Below are positions 9,538-20,300 of a stretch of DNA of 64,000 bases, one piece after another. The stretch comes from Leishmania mexicana MHOM/GT/2001/U1103. Its lineage: Eukaryota; Euglenozoa; Kinetoplastea; Trypanosomatida; Trypanosomatidae. The DNA lies in assembly GCF_000234665.1 (NCBI RefSeq), contig NC_018328.1, positions 186,001 to 250,000 on the forward strand, given 5' to 3'. The notes under the pieces were generated by a model. It was not told the origin of the DNA and ran no database searches. It was given only the letters and a program-made list of their open reading frames with translations. Made by a program: the position numbers and the translations under genes. Within the stretch, counting starts at the first letter, position 1. Each line of letters starts with the position of its first letter.

Positions 9538-10286
9538 CGTACAGGCTCGGCCGTTTCCTCGTATCCTAACGAGTGAGCCTGCGGTAGAGAGCGTGCACAC
9601 GCTGTCTGCGCTGTCTTACCTGCATCCATACCAACGACGACAGAGATCGAACACTCCTCTGCATCTGATGTGCGCTGCTGCCGCTGTTGCTGTCCACTGT
9701 TCATCTCACACGCATCTGTCCTAACTTCAGCCAGGCCGCTACAAGCATCGTCTACGTACCCCGATGACGAAATGAGACCCGCCTGCACCGTCGCTGCCTT
9801 CGCTTTGGGTGGTCGGCGAACGGAGCTCCCGTGCTCGCTGATCCTCTGCCGCGGCGCTCGTCAGGCCATTGAATGCGTCAGGAAGGCAAGCTTGCCAGTG
9901 CAACTCTCCCCCCTTCCCTCCCCACACACACGCGTGCACGCCTCGTCCAGGCAGCCCGGTGCCATGGCAGACGCCGCGGCAAACCGTCGCATGTATGCAA
10001 ACGACTGCGTCATCCCCTCTTGCTGTGTATCCCCTCCTCTCCTTTCCTCCTGAGCACCTGCCACCACCACCACTGCCCTGCGTGGCACGCTCTTCCCGCA
10101 CATCATCTCTGGGCAACGAATTTCAATGGGTATCTCCACCTCTTCACGTGCCAGGCCTTCCCCATTCAGCGCGCCGTCGTCGCAGAGAGACCCCTTACCC
10201 CTGACGACCTTCTTCACAGCTGCGCTGTCGCTTGTTACCCGCTACCACCCCCGCCACCCTTTTCATCACCTCTCTTCTTCTTCGCC
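9538..10286 (+). other. Intergenic region
   Basis: No convincing gene. An ORF runs into the next gene from upstream, but its upstream part is low-complexity Pro/His/Arg sequence and it starts without an ATG. Pyrimidine-rich from about 10020 to 10286, as expected for a trans-splicing leader region. Confidence 0.5.
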
Positions 10287-10679
10287 ATGCCGACCGATCT
10301 CGAGTGCGGGTCTGAGGCGCTGGGCCGTTACACGTGCAAGGATGCCCCACGCCCGAGTGTGTGCTGCACCAACGGCTGCTGCTCCACCTCCCCTTACGAT
10401 CTGGACATGTACACGGGGCTGCCGCTGTGGCTGCGCATTGTCGTGGCAATCTTCGCTGGGTTGGCAATGGTACTCATTTTCGCCTTTTGCGTCTACCGTG
10501 ATCGCCGCGCCATGCGCGCGTACACACTTCTCAAGCAAGAGGAGGCGGAAGAGCGACGACAGCAACTTCGATCGGAAGAGCTTCACGAGGTGCATCCCAT
10601 CGGGCCGCAGAACAGCGGGGGGGAAACCTTGCACATACCCGACACGCAGGGCCGCCCATCTCTCCGCCCCGCCGGATAA
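10287..10679 (+). CDS. Small type I single-pass membrane protein with Cys-rich ectodomain
   Basis: 130 residues from the ATG at 10287, which follows a pyrimidine stretch directly. The first 50 residues contain seven cysteines, including a tight CCTNGCC cluster. A strong membrane helix follows at residues about 50-72 (WLRIVVAIFAGLAMVLIFAF), then a basic stop-transfer (YRDRRAMR) and an acidic/helical cytoplasmic tail (LLKQEEAEERRQQL). There is no cleavable signal peptide, so the helix would act as a reverse signal-anchor. No family recognised. The Cys-rich ectodomain, one helix and short tail layout recalls small adaptor or receptor-like proteins, but that is only architecture. The next gene downstream is another tiny single-pass protein. 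Confidence 0.7.
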   Translation: MPTDLECGSEALGRYTCKDAPRPSVCCTNGCCSTSPYDLDMYTGLPLWLRIVVAIFAGLAMVLIFAFCVYRDRRAMRAYTLLKQEEAEERRQQLRSEELHEVHPIGPQNSGGETLHIPDTQGRPSLRPAG

Positions 10680-10741
10680 GCAAAGGCATCCAGTGTGACG
10701 ATGACGTGCTCATAGACGACCTTGCATGACGCACGTACATC

Positions 10742-10769
<28 letters not shown>
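10742..10769 (+). repeat. (TG)14 microsatellite
   Basis: 28 bases of uninterrupted TG, 62 bases after the stop codon of the upstream small membrane protein gene. Confidence 0.95.
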
Positions 10770-10772
<3 letters not shown>

Positions 10773-10870
10773 ATCCGTCTCTCTCTGCTATTCTTCTGCT
10801 TCCTCACGTATCTCTAATCCCCCCTCCCCTCTCCCCTCCAACATGCCATAACACCTTCCAGACATACATG

Positions 10871-10887
10871 TATATATATATATATAT
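10871..10887 (+). repeat. (TA)8 microsatellite
   Basis: Uninterrupted TA run. Similar TA runs occur downstream of other genes at 26842-26856 and 57524-57540 and upstream of the kinesin at about 37866-37880. Confidence 0.9.
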
Positions 10888-11485
10888 GCCTGCTCTCTGT
10901 GTGTGTGTGTGCAGAATGGGCCATGGCCTCGTCAGACGTCTGTCCTTTCTTCCCTCCAAGGCCCTGCCTCCTCGTTCATGCACGGTGTTGTCGTGGTGGC
11001 GTTTACGTACGCATCCCCCACGCTTTCTCTCTTCTCTCTTCATTCGCTCTTCCCACCTCCGCCAGCTCGAGCAACGGGTAGCAGCCGTATCGACACCCTC
11101 ACGAGTCCCAAGCTCCCATCCGTGGCAGCACACCCACAAGTCCCCAGGTGGGGCGTATTATCCCTCCTCCCCCGTCGTCCCTTTCTCGCACACTCCTCTT
11201 CCTCGGAACACATACGGACGCGTAGAACGCGAGAGGGAGAGAGAGACCGGGCCCTCGTAGTCGTGCCCTTCCCGTCCTCCTTTCGTTTGGTTGGTTGTCT
11301 GTCCGTGTGGAGTGCTCAACCCCCCTCCCCTACTAGACTATCTTGAGACACTAGGGGAGGAGGCTCATACAGACAGGCAGACACGCACGTTGTCGCGCAT
11401 GTGCCAGCACAACCACCGCCGCCAAGCCCCCCACCCCCACCCACCTCAACTCGCTGATGTGACCGGCGTCTGCCTTCGCTCTGCC

Positions 11486-11752
11486 ATGGACGTTGATATG
11501 TTTCTGCTCTTCGAGACCGTGACGGCCGGCATCTTCGGCGTCGTGCTCGTCACAATCATCGGGATGAGCATCTTAACCTGCGTGCAGCGCGGGCAGCGGA
11601 TCAAGGGGCGAAGACAGCAGTGCAAGGACCTAGTAGCCAGTACGAGAGAGCAGCAGCAGCATCTCCAGTGGCTCACTGGGGTCAACAACGTCAGTGATAA
11701 TCCGGATCTCTTCGACGATGGTACCTCCAACAGCTCCTGGTCTTCCCGCTAA
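11486..11752 (+). CDS. Very small single-pass membrane protein
   Basis: 88 residues from the ATG at 11486. The longer frame has only non-ATG starts and a Pro/His/Arg-rich front that looks like UTR. The layout is a short acidic N-terminus (MDVDMF), a membrane helix at about residues 9-32 (ETVTAGIFGVVLVTIIGMSI), a basic stretch (RGQRIKGRRQQ), and a polar tail ending in a Ser/Asn/Asp-rich segment. No family recognised. It sits directly downstream of another small single-pass protein; both have a helix followed by a basic stretch and a Gln-rich tail, but the sequences do not align. The reading frame is short enough that standard length cut-offs would miss it, which lowers confidence. Confidence 0.6.
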   Translation: MDVDMFLLFETVTAGIFGVVLVTIIGMSILTCVQRGQRIKGRRQQCKDLVASTREQQQHLQWLTGVNNVSDNPDLFDDGTSNSSWSSR

Positions 11753-13264
11753 TCACGACGGTGAGCCCTCCCTCCCCCCACCCACCCGCTTTACCTCCTC
11801 TCCCTCTGTGTTGTCTCCTTCCTATAACAGGGATGACCTTTGTTTTCCTGCCACAGTCGATGTGCCCTGCTGACCTGTGTGTGTGGGTGTGTGTGTGTGT
11901 GTGGTGTGTGTGGTGTGTGTGGTGTCCTACTCTGCACGCCGTCGTCGCGGACTTTTTTTTTTGGTTAGCCAGATGGAGTGGAGGGGCAGAGGCGGCTGGG
12001 ACGCACATCCCTACGCACACATGCGCACCGACTCACTCAGAATCGCCAGATGGGGTGGACACACACCTCACCCCTTTACTAGCCGAAAAGAAGCCCAACA
12101 ATCCAAACAGGAAAAGGCGTCGAGCACGAACAGCTCCGCTTCACTCACACTTTGCCTGCTAAGATGCACGTTCTATCTTGTGCGGCGGAGGATGCGTTTC
12201 TCGGTGTGTGGTCTCGGTCCACTTCACACACAGTCACAGTCACGCTTCCTCGCTACTGCCCCTTGCCACCACCATCCGCTTCGTTATCTGTTATTCATCA
12301 TCCTCATCACCCAGCGCCACTCTGGACTCGATAGCTCCGCTTGGCCGCTGCCTCTTTTTCTCCCTCACTCACTCCTCCCTCTCGCTCACGTGTGCATGTC
12401 AAGCCCACACAGAGGCACCCCGACACACACACACATGCGCTTGCACCCTTGCTGCTGTCATTCTCATCTCTCGCTTCATCCCACCTCTCTTTCTGTGTCT
12501 CTCGACGCCTCGCATCGTATTGGGGGTTGGAGCCTTCCCCTTCCCTGCCGGCCTGTGTGTTCGTGTGTGTGTGTGTCGCCATTCTGCCATCTCTCTCCTC
12601 TGCCCATCGTCTCCGCGCCAATCGCCGCGTCCTCCATCTTCCTCACTTCGTGTGACGATAAGGGGCCCTCTCCATCATGGCTTCATCTCACACACCGCAG
12701 TGGGCCCCCCTCCCTCACACCGCCAACCGGGATCTGTGGTCTCTCTCGCCTTCTCGTCCTCCTGTGCGTGTGTGTGCGCGCGCCTTGAATAACGCATAGA
12801 CCGCAATGCGCAACGCATGGCAAGCGGTCGGGAAGTCAGCGGGTCAGCCACGAAGAAAAATGTGAAGCACACCGTGCGTGCAGCTGTTTCTGTGAGCTAC
12901 TTTTCGTCTTCGCCGCTCCCACACCCTCTCCTCCTCCTCACACCCTGTGTGTGACGCGTCTCGCGCCTTCACTACCCCACCCATCCACCGCACACTCACA
13001 GGTACGCGTGTCGCGCGCGTACTCTTGCTCTCCATCTCCGATACCCTCTCTCTCCCTCCTCCTCTCCCCTCTCACGCTCCGGATTCACGCAGTTCGATGC
13101 TCGAGGCAAAGCGTGACTGATCTGACTCAAACTGCGGTAACGCTTCAAAAATCGTGCGCGAATACAGTCAGCCGCCAGGGAAGGGGGCAGAGACACCGCC
13201 TCCAAGGCACCATCACCCTTGTCGATATTTGTGAGCTGGCCACCTGGCTGCTCTGTTTGCTCTG
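11753..13264 (+). other. Long pyrimidine-rich intergenic region
   Basis: No gene. TG-rich block at about 11876-11930 with three GGTGTGTGT-type units, T9 at 11952-11960, then about 1 kb dominated by C and T with scattered CA/TG microsatellites. Several ORFs cross it, but they are Pro/Ser/His/Cys-rich translations of low-complexity sequence. Confidence 0.6.
13041..13092 (+). promoter_or_regulatory. Candidate trans-splice acceptor region for the 13265 gene
   Basis: A 40-base C/T tract (13041-13080) is followed by the first AG at 13091-13092. The implied leader is about 170 bases and contains a short upstream ORF starting with the ATG at 13097 (7 codons). The position is inferred; no RNA evidence. 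Confidence 0.45.
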
Positions 13265-14350
13265 ATGATCGATAAGGCGAGCCACGCCTTTCACGGCCGG
13301 GCGCCAGGCAAGCAGAGCCGCGCTATTTTTCTGATCGGCGTCGCTATCACGATCATTATCCTCCTCGCTATGGGCAACATGTTCACGCACCCTATCTCCA
13401 CCGTAGAGGATGATATATTCAGCAGCACCCGCACGCGTCCTCAGTTGATAGTGCGCGAGGAGTGGGTCGATGCAGACACCCGACTCGCCGAGCGTCCAAA
13501 CTTCATTGTGCAGAGCCGGGCCCAGCTCCTGGGACTTTATCGCCTCCGCGTGTTTGTTGTCGCCACGGAGGCGGAGGTACCCAATGTAACCCGCCTGCTC
13601 AACTCCTTGAGAAACTGTAATTATTCTCAGCGTATTTTTCCTATAGACATCGCCGTCCACGTGCTGGGCAACGCTTCCGCTATGCCGTTTGTGCCCTGGC
13701 TTCACGGCCGCATCGACTTCTACGCGCACCGCCTGCACGGCCATGCCGGCCCGTCTGTGCCGGAGATGATGACGGATGTGTGGAAACCGCAGTCGGATTT
13801 CGAGCTTGGGATGCTGCTCACAGCCTCGGCGCAAGTGTCTCCGTACTGGTTCCAGTGGGTGATGAGCGCGCTGCGTGAGTACATCCTGACCTCGACAAAG
13901 ACCTCCATTAAACTTGCCACTGTCAATGACTCCGAGACTGGGCAGGGCCGGCTGCTCAGCCCGCTTTCGACGACACTGAGCGGTTTTGCGCTGGGCATGC
14001 CCATCGCCGGGGCAGAGGCCAAGGAAGTGGTTACCTTCGCCTCTCACCCAAGCGTCACGTCCATCTTCACAGCTTCCTTTTGGAAAGCTATCGTGGCGCG
14101 GACAGGACCTGACACCGACGTCTACGCTGCGCCAGAAAGCTGGCAAGCCTTCCTCAGCACCTCCACGAGGGTGCCCGGCCACGGCGAACACCGGTTCCTG
14201 TACCCTCCACTCCACAAGCTCGGGGCGCTGGCATGCGAGGAGACCACAGAGTGCGCTATACGTGCGCTGAATCCGTCAGAGGTGGCAGAGCTGGTGAACG
14301 TCCAGGCGTTCGTGGACCAAGTATCTCAGTCGCGTGGGCAGGGATCCTAA
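13265..14350 (+). CDS. Type II membrane protein, glycosyltransferase-like
   Basis: 361 residues from the ATG at 13265. A short basic cytoplasmic tail precedes a signal-anchor at residues about 19-37 (AIFLIGVAITIIILLAMG), typical of Golgi/ER type II enzymes. The lumenal part has RLRVFVVATEAEVPNVTRLL, then FPIDIAVHVLG, which looks like the first strand-helix-strand of a GT-A fold ('nRp.yl..ll.sL...'). A Trp/Phe-rich stretch (YWFQWVMSALREYI) follows. No clear DxD motif can be named with confidence, so catalytic activity is unproven. There are several N-glycosylation sequons (NVT, NYS, NAS, NDS). It is probably one of the lineage-specific surface-glycan genes of trypanosomatids, but the family is not established from sequence alone. 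Confidence 0.7.
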   Translation: MIDKASHAFHGRAPGKQSRAIFLIGVAITIIILLAMGNMFTHPISTVEDDIFSSTRTRPQLIVREEWVDADTRLAERPNFIVQSRAQLLGLYRLRVFVVATEAEVPNVTRLLNSLRNCNYSQRIFPIDIAVHVLGNASAMPFVPWLHGRIDFYAHRLHGHAGPSVPEMMTDVWKPQSDFELGMLLTASAQVSPYWFQWVMSALREYILTSTKTSIKLATVNDSETGQGRLLSPLSTTLSGFALGMPIAGAEAKEVVTFASHPSVTSIFTASFWKAIVARTGPDTDVYAAPESWQAFLSTSTRVPGHGEHRFLYPPLHKLGALACEETTECAIRALNPSEVAELVNVQAFVDQVSQSRGQGS

Positions 14351-15321
14351 CGCGAAGCGGGTGCATATGTTTTTTTTTTCGATTCGATATTATCTCCTCC
14401 CTAAGCGACTCACCTACTTTGGGGGTCGCCACCCCCCCACCACCACCACCACCCTCGTCCCTCATATACTTGTAGCTGCTTTCCCTCCGTGGGGTGCTTC
14501 TTAATGGTTGCCATCTTCACATGTTGTCAAAGGTGGAGGCTTGGCGCTGCATGGTGATGAGCAGAACTCTCGCCCGCTCTCCTCCTCCGTCCATCCTCCC
14601 CTCTTGGGCTTCCGTTGGCTACCACCTCTTTCTTGCTATCATCCCGTTTTGACCCTCTGACGCCCTCCTCACCCCAAAAGCCCAGGGCCTTCTGTAATCC
14701 CTTTCAAACAAACAGCGAGCGCGAAAGACTAGAAAAAAGAACAGACACAGTGACAGAGCGCCGCACATGTTTCCGTGCGCTTCTTCGCCTTTCCTCATCC
14801 CGCGCGTTGCGTCCTTCGATAACATGATTGCAGACTGCGTGTGTGTGCGTGTATGTAACATGCAAACCACGTTGACAAGCCACCAGCGAAGTTTCCTCGC
14901 TTTCTGGGCAGCCCCATATGCCCCCCTTCTCTCCTCCACTCTCCCCTTGGCATGCCCACCTCACCCCACCCCACCACCCCTATCCTCTCTCTAGATTCGC
15001 TCGCCGTCGCCTCTGCATACCCGACCCCCGTGCCCTTCTTCCTCGCGATCCTTCGAACGCCGAACGTGACAGGTCAAACACACGCACACAGGTACTTCTC
15101 ACTGCATAGGCGTAAACACCGAAACACCCGCATCGCCGAGATACAGCGGCAAAGAGGGCGTCGTCGAAGCTGCATCACAGCACTGCGACCACGTCTGGCC
15201 CACACCGGCTTGCAGCGCTCCTCCTCCACACCCTCCCCCTCTTTTGCCATCCACGTCCTTTTCACCTCCCCACTCCCCCCTCCCCTTTATCCAGCCAACG
15301 TCTGCGTGCCTGACGCCCACA
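14351..15321 (+). other. Intergenic region
   Basis: No gene. T10 run near 14370, C-rich ACC repeats at about 14430-14455, and pyrimidine-rich from about 14900 on. Confidence 0.55.
15225..15294 (+). promoter_or_regulatory. Candidate trans-splice acceptor for the 15322 gene
   Basis: Nearly unbroken C/T tract with the first downstream AG at 15293-15294, only 27 bases before the ATG at 15322. The tight spacing supports that ATG and argues against the upstream TTG-initiated extension. Confidence 0.6.
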
Positions 15322-17385
15322 ATGCCTGCCAACGCAGCCCAGGCGCACGAAAAACTCGTGCCAGGCCAGCTGCTGCAACTTGCAGACAACGGCACACCTA
15401 CTATCGTCACCCCACTCTGCAACGAGGGCAGCCTCAACGCGTCGATCCACACATACAAGGACAAGGGCTACTTGCCCTACTTCACGCGCGCGGTAAAGGC
15501 TGCGCAGCAGGCTCTCGTCAATGAGCTCCGCGCCGCGGGCGTCGAAGTACCGAACGGCGCTGAGGCGTCTCACCTGGAGGGGGTATGCGGCGTGCATTGC
15601 CGTGATGAGGCCAACTGCAGCCATGTACTAGATAGCGAGCACATCACAGGGACCCTGTACGATGAGGGCACCAACGATACACGCATGATTGTTGCCTGCG
15701 ACCCTATTCAGACAAAACTACGGGACGACTGCGTCGAGTGCTTCCCCCGCGTGAACAAGGTGAGCGGGTGGGAAGAGCTGGTGGTGCGGGTGCACCTCTT
15801 TTACCTCAACACCACCCCGTGCATGAGCGTGCAGGACAGGCGCGCGCGCCTTGTCACACAGAAGCACTTCGTGCCAAAGAACACGCGCACGTTCCAGGGC
15901 TACCACGTCTTCAACTACGCCAAGCGCGGCAGCTCGGCGCGGACGCCGCACTTTGAGTCCATGTTCCCCTACACGCCCAAGAACACGAAGTGTAAAGGTT
16001 TCACGCTGGGGAGGAAGTGCACCGCCATTACAGTGGAGTCGGTGTTCGTGCGCGACCCGGCGCGCCAGCAGCGCCCCTTCTATGCTGAAGACGCAGAGCA
16101 AGCGCGCGTGTACTTCTCCCATCTGTGTGTGGACGCCTTCGTCACGGACGATGAGCTGGTGGAGCACTTCCCACTAGAGTCGATGGACGCGGCTGCCATG
16201 CCGGCGTTCACCCACGACCGCGACGCGGAGAAGTACCATGTGCTGGTGCGTCTGTACCTGTTGGCGCACGATCAGAACTGGACGGCGACGCAGCCGCACG
16301 GCTGCCCGCACCCGCTCGGCGGCTGCGTGAGCCTACCGGTGCTGTTCCGATCCTGCGCAACGGAGGTGATCGTTCCGGACGCGTGCAGCCGCAAGTCGCA
16401 GATACTGCTGCAGCAGCGCCTGCTTCCGGATGTGGAGATGCAGGTCACGCGCTTCTGCTTCCGCCGCGTCGTGAGCGAGGTGCTGCGCCAGCGCGTCGTG
16501 GCAGCGGCTGCGGACACCCCCGAGCGCTACATCCCTGTCGTTTGCTACATGCCCCACGGTGACCGTGTGCCCGTCTTCACGGACAAGCAGGTCAGTGTTC
16601 TAGCGCGCCTGTACCCGCACCTCGGCATCCGCAGGCCCACCAGCCGCCGCGAGTGGGCACACCTCAGCCGCACGCTCTACCAGCACGGCATTTCGCTGTT
16701 TGACACTCTCGCCGCGGTCGGTGTTCCGCTTCGCGACGCGCATGGCGCCGTCATCGACACCGACGCCTACGTGCCCTACACCCCGGACATGGCCGACGAC
16801 TACTTCCTCGTCATCGCCAACCGTCCGCTGCGCGACTACATCTGCGTCACGAACCAGCGCTGGCTGTGCGAGCAGCTGCTGCTGCCCGACCACCACCCGC
16901 CCGTCGGCGCGTGCGCCTTTGCAGCCTGGGTACGCTACTGGAACGCGATGGTGCACCTGAAGCACGAACTGGAGAAGCAGGTGAACTTGGACACGGTCAG
17001 CGCGCACCTGGGGCTTCGGCTGCCGGCCGGCGAGACGGGGCAGCGCGCGGCGTGTCTGGTGAACGGCGTCGTGACGGATACCAAAGGCGGCTTGATCTTC
17101 CCAGACCTGGGCGGTTGTCGCTTCCGCGACAAGGAACACGTCGGTGCGCTGCTGCCTGGTGCGCCGGTGCTATACATTTGTAGGGCGGGCCGGAAGCTGA
17201 ACTTCACGTACGTGCAAACGCCAATGCGCTTTGTTCGAGGGCTGCCGTTGAAGCAGGCGAATGAGCAACGGCCAGCGCAGGACGTGATAGCGGCCGCTAA
17301 CGCCCCCGCCAATCGCGGTGGTGGCACATACGGAGGTGGACAAGGTGAAGATGGACGAAGAACTAGCGTGGCGATTCATGCGTGA
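15322..17385 (+). CDS. Unrecognised protein, 687 residues
   Basis: The start is the ATG at 15322, just after a good splice acceptor; the upstream extension begins with TTG and was rejected. I do not recognise a family. The protein is globular-looking through most of its length and rich in Cys and His in pairs (CGVHCRDEANC near residue 90; KCKGFTLGRKC near 230; PHGCPHPLGGC near 345), which could bind metal but follow no finger pattern I know. It has no signal peptide or membrane helix. The last 40 residues are Gly/Arg/Ala-rich and probably disordered. Codon use is typical GC-rich for the window, so it is not obviously foreign. The next 3.2 kb is without a clear gene, so this is the last protein gene before the tRNA. 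Confidence 0.75.
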   Translation: MPANAAQAHEKLVPGQLLQLADNGTPTIVTPLCNEGSLNASIHTYKDKGYLPYFTRAVKAAQQALVNELRAAGVEVPNGAEASHLEGVCGVHCRDEANCSHVLDSEHITGTLYDEGTNDTRMIVACDPIQTKLRDDCVECFPRVNKVSGWEELVVRVHLFYLNTTPCMSVQDRRARLVTQKHFVPKNTRTFQGYHVFNYAKRGSSARTPHFESMFPYTPKNTKCKGFTLGRKCTAITVESVFVRDPARQQRPFYAEDAEQARVYFSHLCVDAFVTDDELVEHFPLESMDAAAMPAFTHDRDAEKYHVLVRLYLLAHDQNWTATQPHGCPHPLGGCVSLPVLFRSCATEVIVPDACSRKSQILLQQRLLPDVEMQVTRFCFRRVVSEVLRQRVVAAAADTPERYIPVVCYMPHGDRVPVFTDKQVSVLARLYPHLGIRRPTSRREWAHLSRTLYQHGISLFDTLAAVGVPLRDAHGAVIDTDAYVPYTPDMADDYFLVIANRPLRDYICVTNQRWLCEQLLLPDHHPPVGACAFAAWVRYWNAMVHLKHELEKQVNLDTVSAHLGLRLPAGETGQRAACLVNGVVTDTKGGLIFPDLGGCRFRDKEHVGALLPGAPVLYICRAGRKLNFTYVQTPMRFVRGLPLKQANEQRPAQDVIAAANAPANRGGGTYGGGQGEDGRRTSVAIHA

Positions 17386-20300
17386 GCCTATGTTAGCTCC
17401 AACAGCAGGAGACGTAAGATCGCCGCGCTCACCACCACCACCACCACCCCTACGCGAGAAGTTCACGTGCATGACCTCGGCCGCCGCCGCGGGTCCATCG
17501 GAGTGAATCAGCAGCCATTGTAGCACCACCAGGTGCAGCAGGGCCCTAGGTAGGGGAGAAATGGATATGGCACGACAGCGAACCCCCATCAGAGTCGGCA
17601 GCAGCAGCGTGAAAGGGGACAAGAAAGCTCGACGCGTAGCCGGCTGTAGCCAGCGTCCAAGATCACCTCCTCACCAGGAGCGCACGAGGGCAACCTTGGA
17701 AAGTAAGAGCAGGCCCTTTCAACGTCATTCTCCAGAAATCCTCCTCGCCATGCAGCGGCCGACCTTACCGTGTTTTTTTTTCTTTGTTCTAATCCTCTTC
17801 TACGGATTGCTCTTCCTCCGCCGTCTCTGACTGCTGCGACTCCACAGGATGATGACGGCGGCGGCGGCGGCACACACACACACACGTGCTCCTCCACGCC
17901 TCTTCCACGACCATCATCGGCGAGACACGCGGATGACGCGAAGCTGCCTCAGCTCTGCAGTCAACTCTACGGGACGACTGTTCGGAGTCGCAGTAGGAAA
18001 AGTAGCGAGAGAAACCGCTATATGAGGGTGCGGTGTTGCTGAGAAGCGGAGACGCACCGGAAGCGTAAGACTGGTGCCCCCCCCCGTCGCCCTCGCCTGA
18101 TGTCACGGCAGTGGTGCAAGGTCGATGCGGTCTTCCCTCTTTCGCCAAAGAGCACACATGGACAAGCTCTAGCACATGCAAGTCCAAGGATGGTAGCGGG
18201 CCGCCATTTGCCTCCTTGCCACGTTTATCAAGGACTCGGATGCGGTGACTTGGACGGCGCCGAAAGCGAGATAGGATGGTGGCTTGAGTGGGCTGGTGGA
18301 GCTGCAGAGGTGGTCGTTTCGCTCCACATCTGTGCACACGGCCACTGTGTGGTGCTGGTTCATAGCGAAGTAGCCTCAGGCACACACACTACCCGCACCC
18401 GTTAGTCGGCGCCAAGTCTTGCCCCTGGGCGCGCCTGTATTGCCACGATGGGGCCAGCTCTAGCCGCACGAAAGTGGTTAGCTCTGCGAACACGCAGCGC
18501 GCTTTTCCGTCCCCCCTCCCCGTCACCCTTCTTTGCCGCCGAGCTCACCGACACGGCTGCGTGGGATGCGAGCGAGGAAGCCGTCCCCGTCAATGTGCCT
18601 CTCTCTCCATTCCTCTGAGATTGCCGACCGAGAGGCGTTGCGCCATACATGATTTTTTTTGCTTCCTTTGGTCACCGGCGGTGCGATCGGGCAGGGGGGA
18701 TGATACACGATCCGCCCGTGTTTCGTGGCAAGGAGGATGTGGAAGGGCGGTGAGGCTTGCTTACAAGTGTGTCCCCGGGAGGTCAAATTTAGTGAACTAC
18801 CGTACACTGCTGATAGGAAACATGTATCCTCCAGGTTTGCCAGCGCTGGCCTGCACTGCTTGAGATGTGCAGGGCGGATTATGCAGCAGAGGCACTAAAC
18901 GGGCCGAAGAAGATCCTGGCAAACCCCTCTCCGCGCCGAGGAGCAGCACCAGCCGCACGAGCCCTCAAAGAACTCTGAAGACAGGGCTGCCCACCGGGTG
19001 GCCCTGAGAGGGACAGGACAGGATAATGAGATGCTCACAGGAGTGGTAGCGTGCCACGCGGGAAGACGACACGTCGCGGAGCTGCATTTTCCCCTGCTAG
19101 AGTGCGCATGCCAACACAGCTCTGTGGCACAAGCAGACGACTGGCCACGCTCACGGACGGCCTGACCGGAGGAGGACTGTCCCGCCACGTCAGCACTGAG
19201 GAGAGAAGCGGCTGCTCACCCCTGCACACGCGACATCGCTGGCTAGCCGGTATCCCAGCATGGGGTAGGACTCGCAGCAACGCATGACTGCGGACTTTCG
19301 GCTTCCCCTCCGTCTGTCATTGTGGGGGCGGGACGTACGCAAGACCTTCTCGAGGATCGCGCCACAACGCTTCAGCGATGACGGTGGGTGCTTCTCATGT
19401 TGATCTATGTATTCGCAGAGGCGTCAGATGAAGCGATACGACGTCCCCCCTCCCCCAAGACCGCACCCATGCCGTTCGCGCCCCGCTCTTTCACAGGGCC
19501 ACAACGAAAAGGCGGCCCGGGGAAGCGAGACTTCCGTGCACACCAACGGTGGACTCTTTTGTAACAACAAAACCGAACAGATGCCCCCCCACAGGGGGAA
19601 AACCCCTCCCCTCTTATGAAGGGCGGCGGGCCTGACGCCGAGGAGGACATCCCGCTGGAGGGATCCGAGGCAACTCATGGCGGAGCGTCTCGAGGACCTG
19701 GACGAACGGACTCGCGTGACAATGAAACACGCAGCCTACTATTGACAGTCCGCGATCAGCACACGCTAAACAGGAATGCTGAAGGAGGTGGCTCTGCATC
19801 GGAAGTGCATCGGAGTACATATCCCACTGACAGTCGATGCGCTCAGCAAGCGAAAGAGGCGCTTCTCGGCCTTCTTTCTACAGTGGTGTATCGGTTCAGG
19901 GCAGAGGTGTTAGAAGAAGATTCGGCGGCCAGACCGCAGAACGACCCTTGCATCCTGCACCGAGTTAATGGCAGGCAGCTACCGAAGAGACTTGAAGTCA
20001 CCAGACACGTCATGGGCACCAGGGAGGAGGTGGACAGCACACCTCCTAGCACACCACAGAGGCACTTTGTCAGAGCACCGTCAACCGAAACAGCAGCAGA
20101 AGCCACCCTGGTGGCACCACGCACCTACTACAAATCCATATTCGGCGCAGCGGGTGCACAAGTCAGGCAAACATACCGGACAGCGTCCAGTTCTTGGAGG
20201 AGGAGGTGCCTGCTCTTATCAAGAGAGGGCAGTCGTCCACGTGAGTACGTTGGTCCGAAGCACCGGCATGTGCGCAAGCGAGTATCCACGACGGCGTCGC

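Larger units (their letters stand above)
10680..11485 (+). other. Intergenic region with (TG)14 and (TA)n microsatellites
   Basis: No gene. Perfect (TG)14 at 10742-10769, (TA)8 at 10871-10887, a short (TG)n at about 10899-10912, then pyrimidine-rich sequence. Confidence 0.6.

Noticed and set aside
13145..14215. 356-codon minus-strand ORF opposite the glycosyltransferase-like gene
   Set aside because: The + strand reading has a signal-anchor and plausible fold; the antisense frame has none.
15244..15321. N-terminal extension of the 15322 gene starting with TTG
   Set aside because: Non-ATG start, and the best splice acceptor AG (15293-15294) lies inside it.
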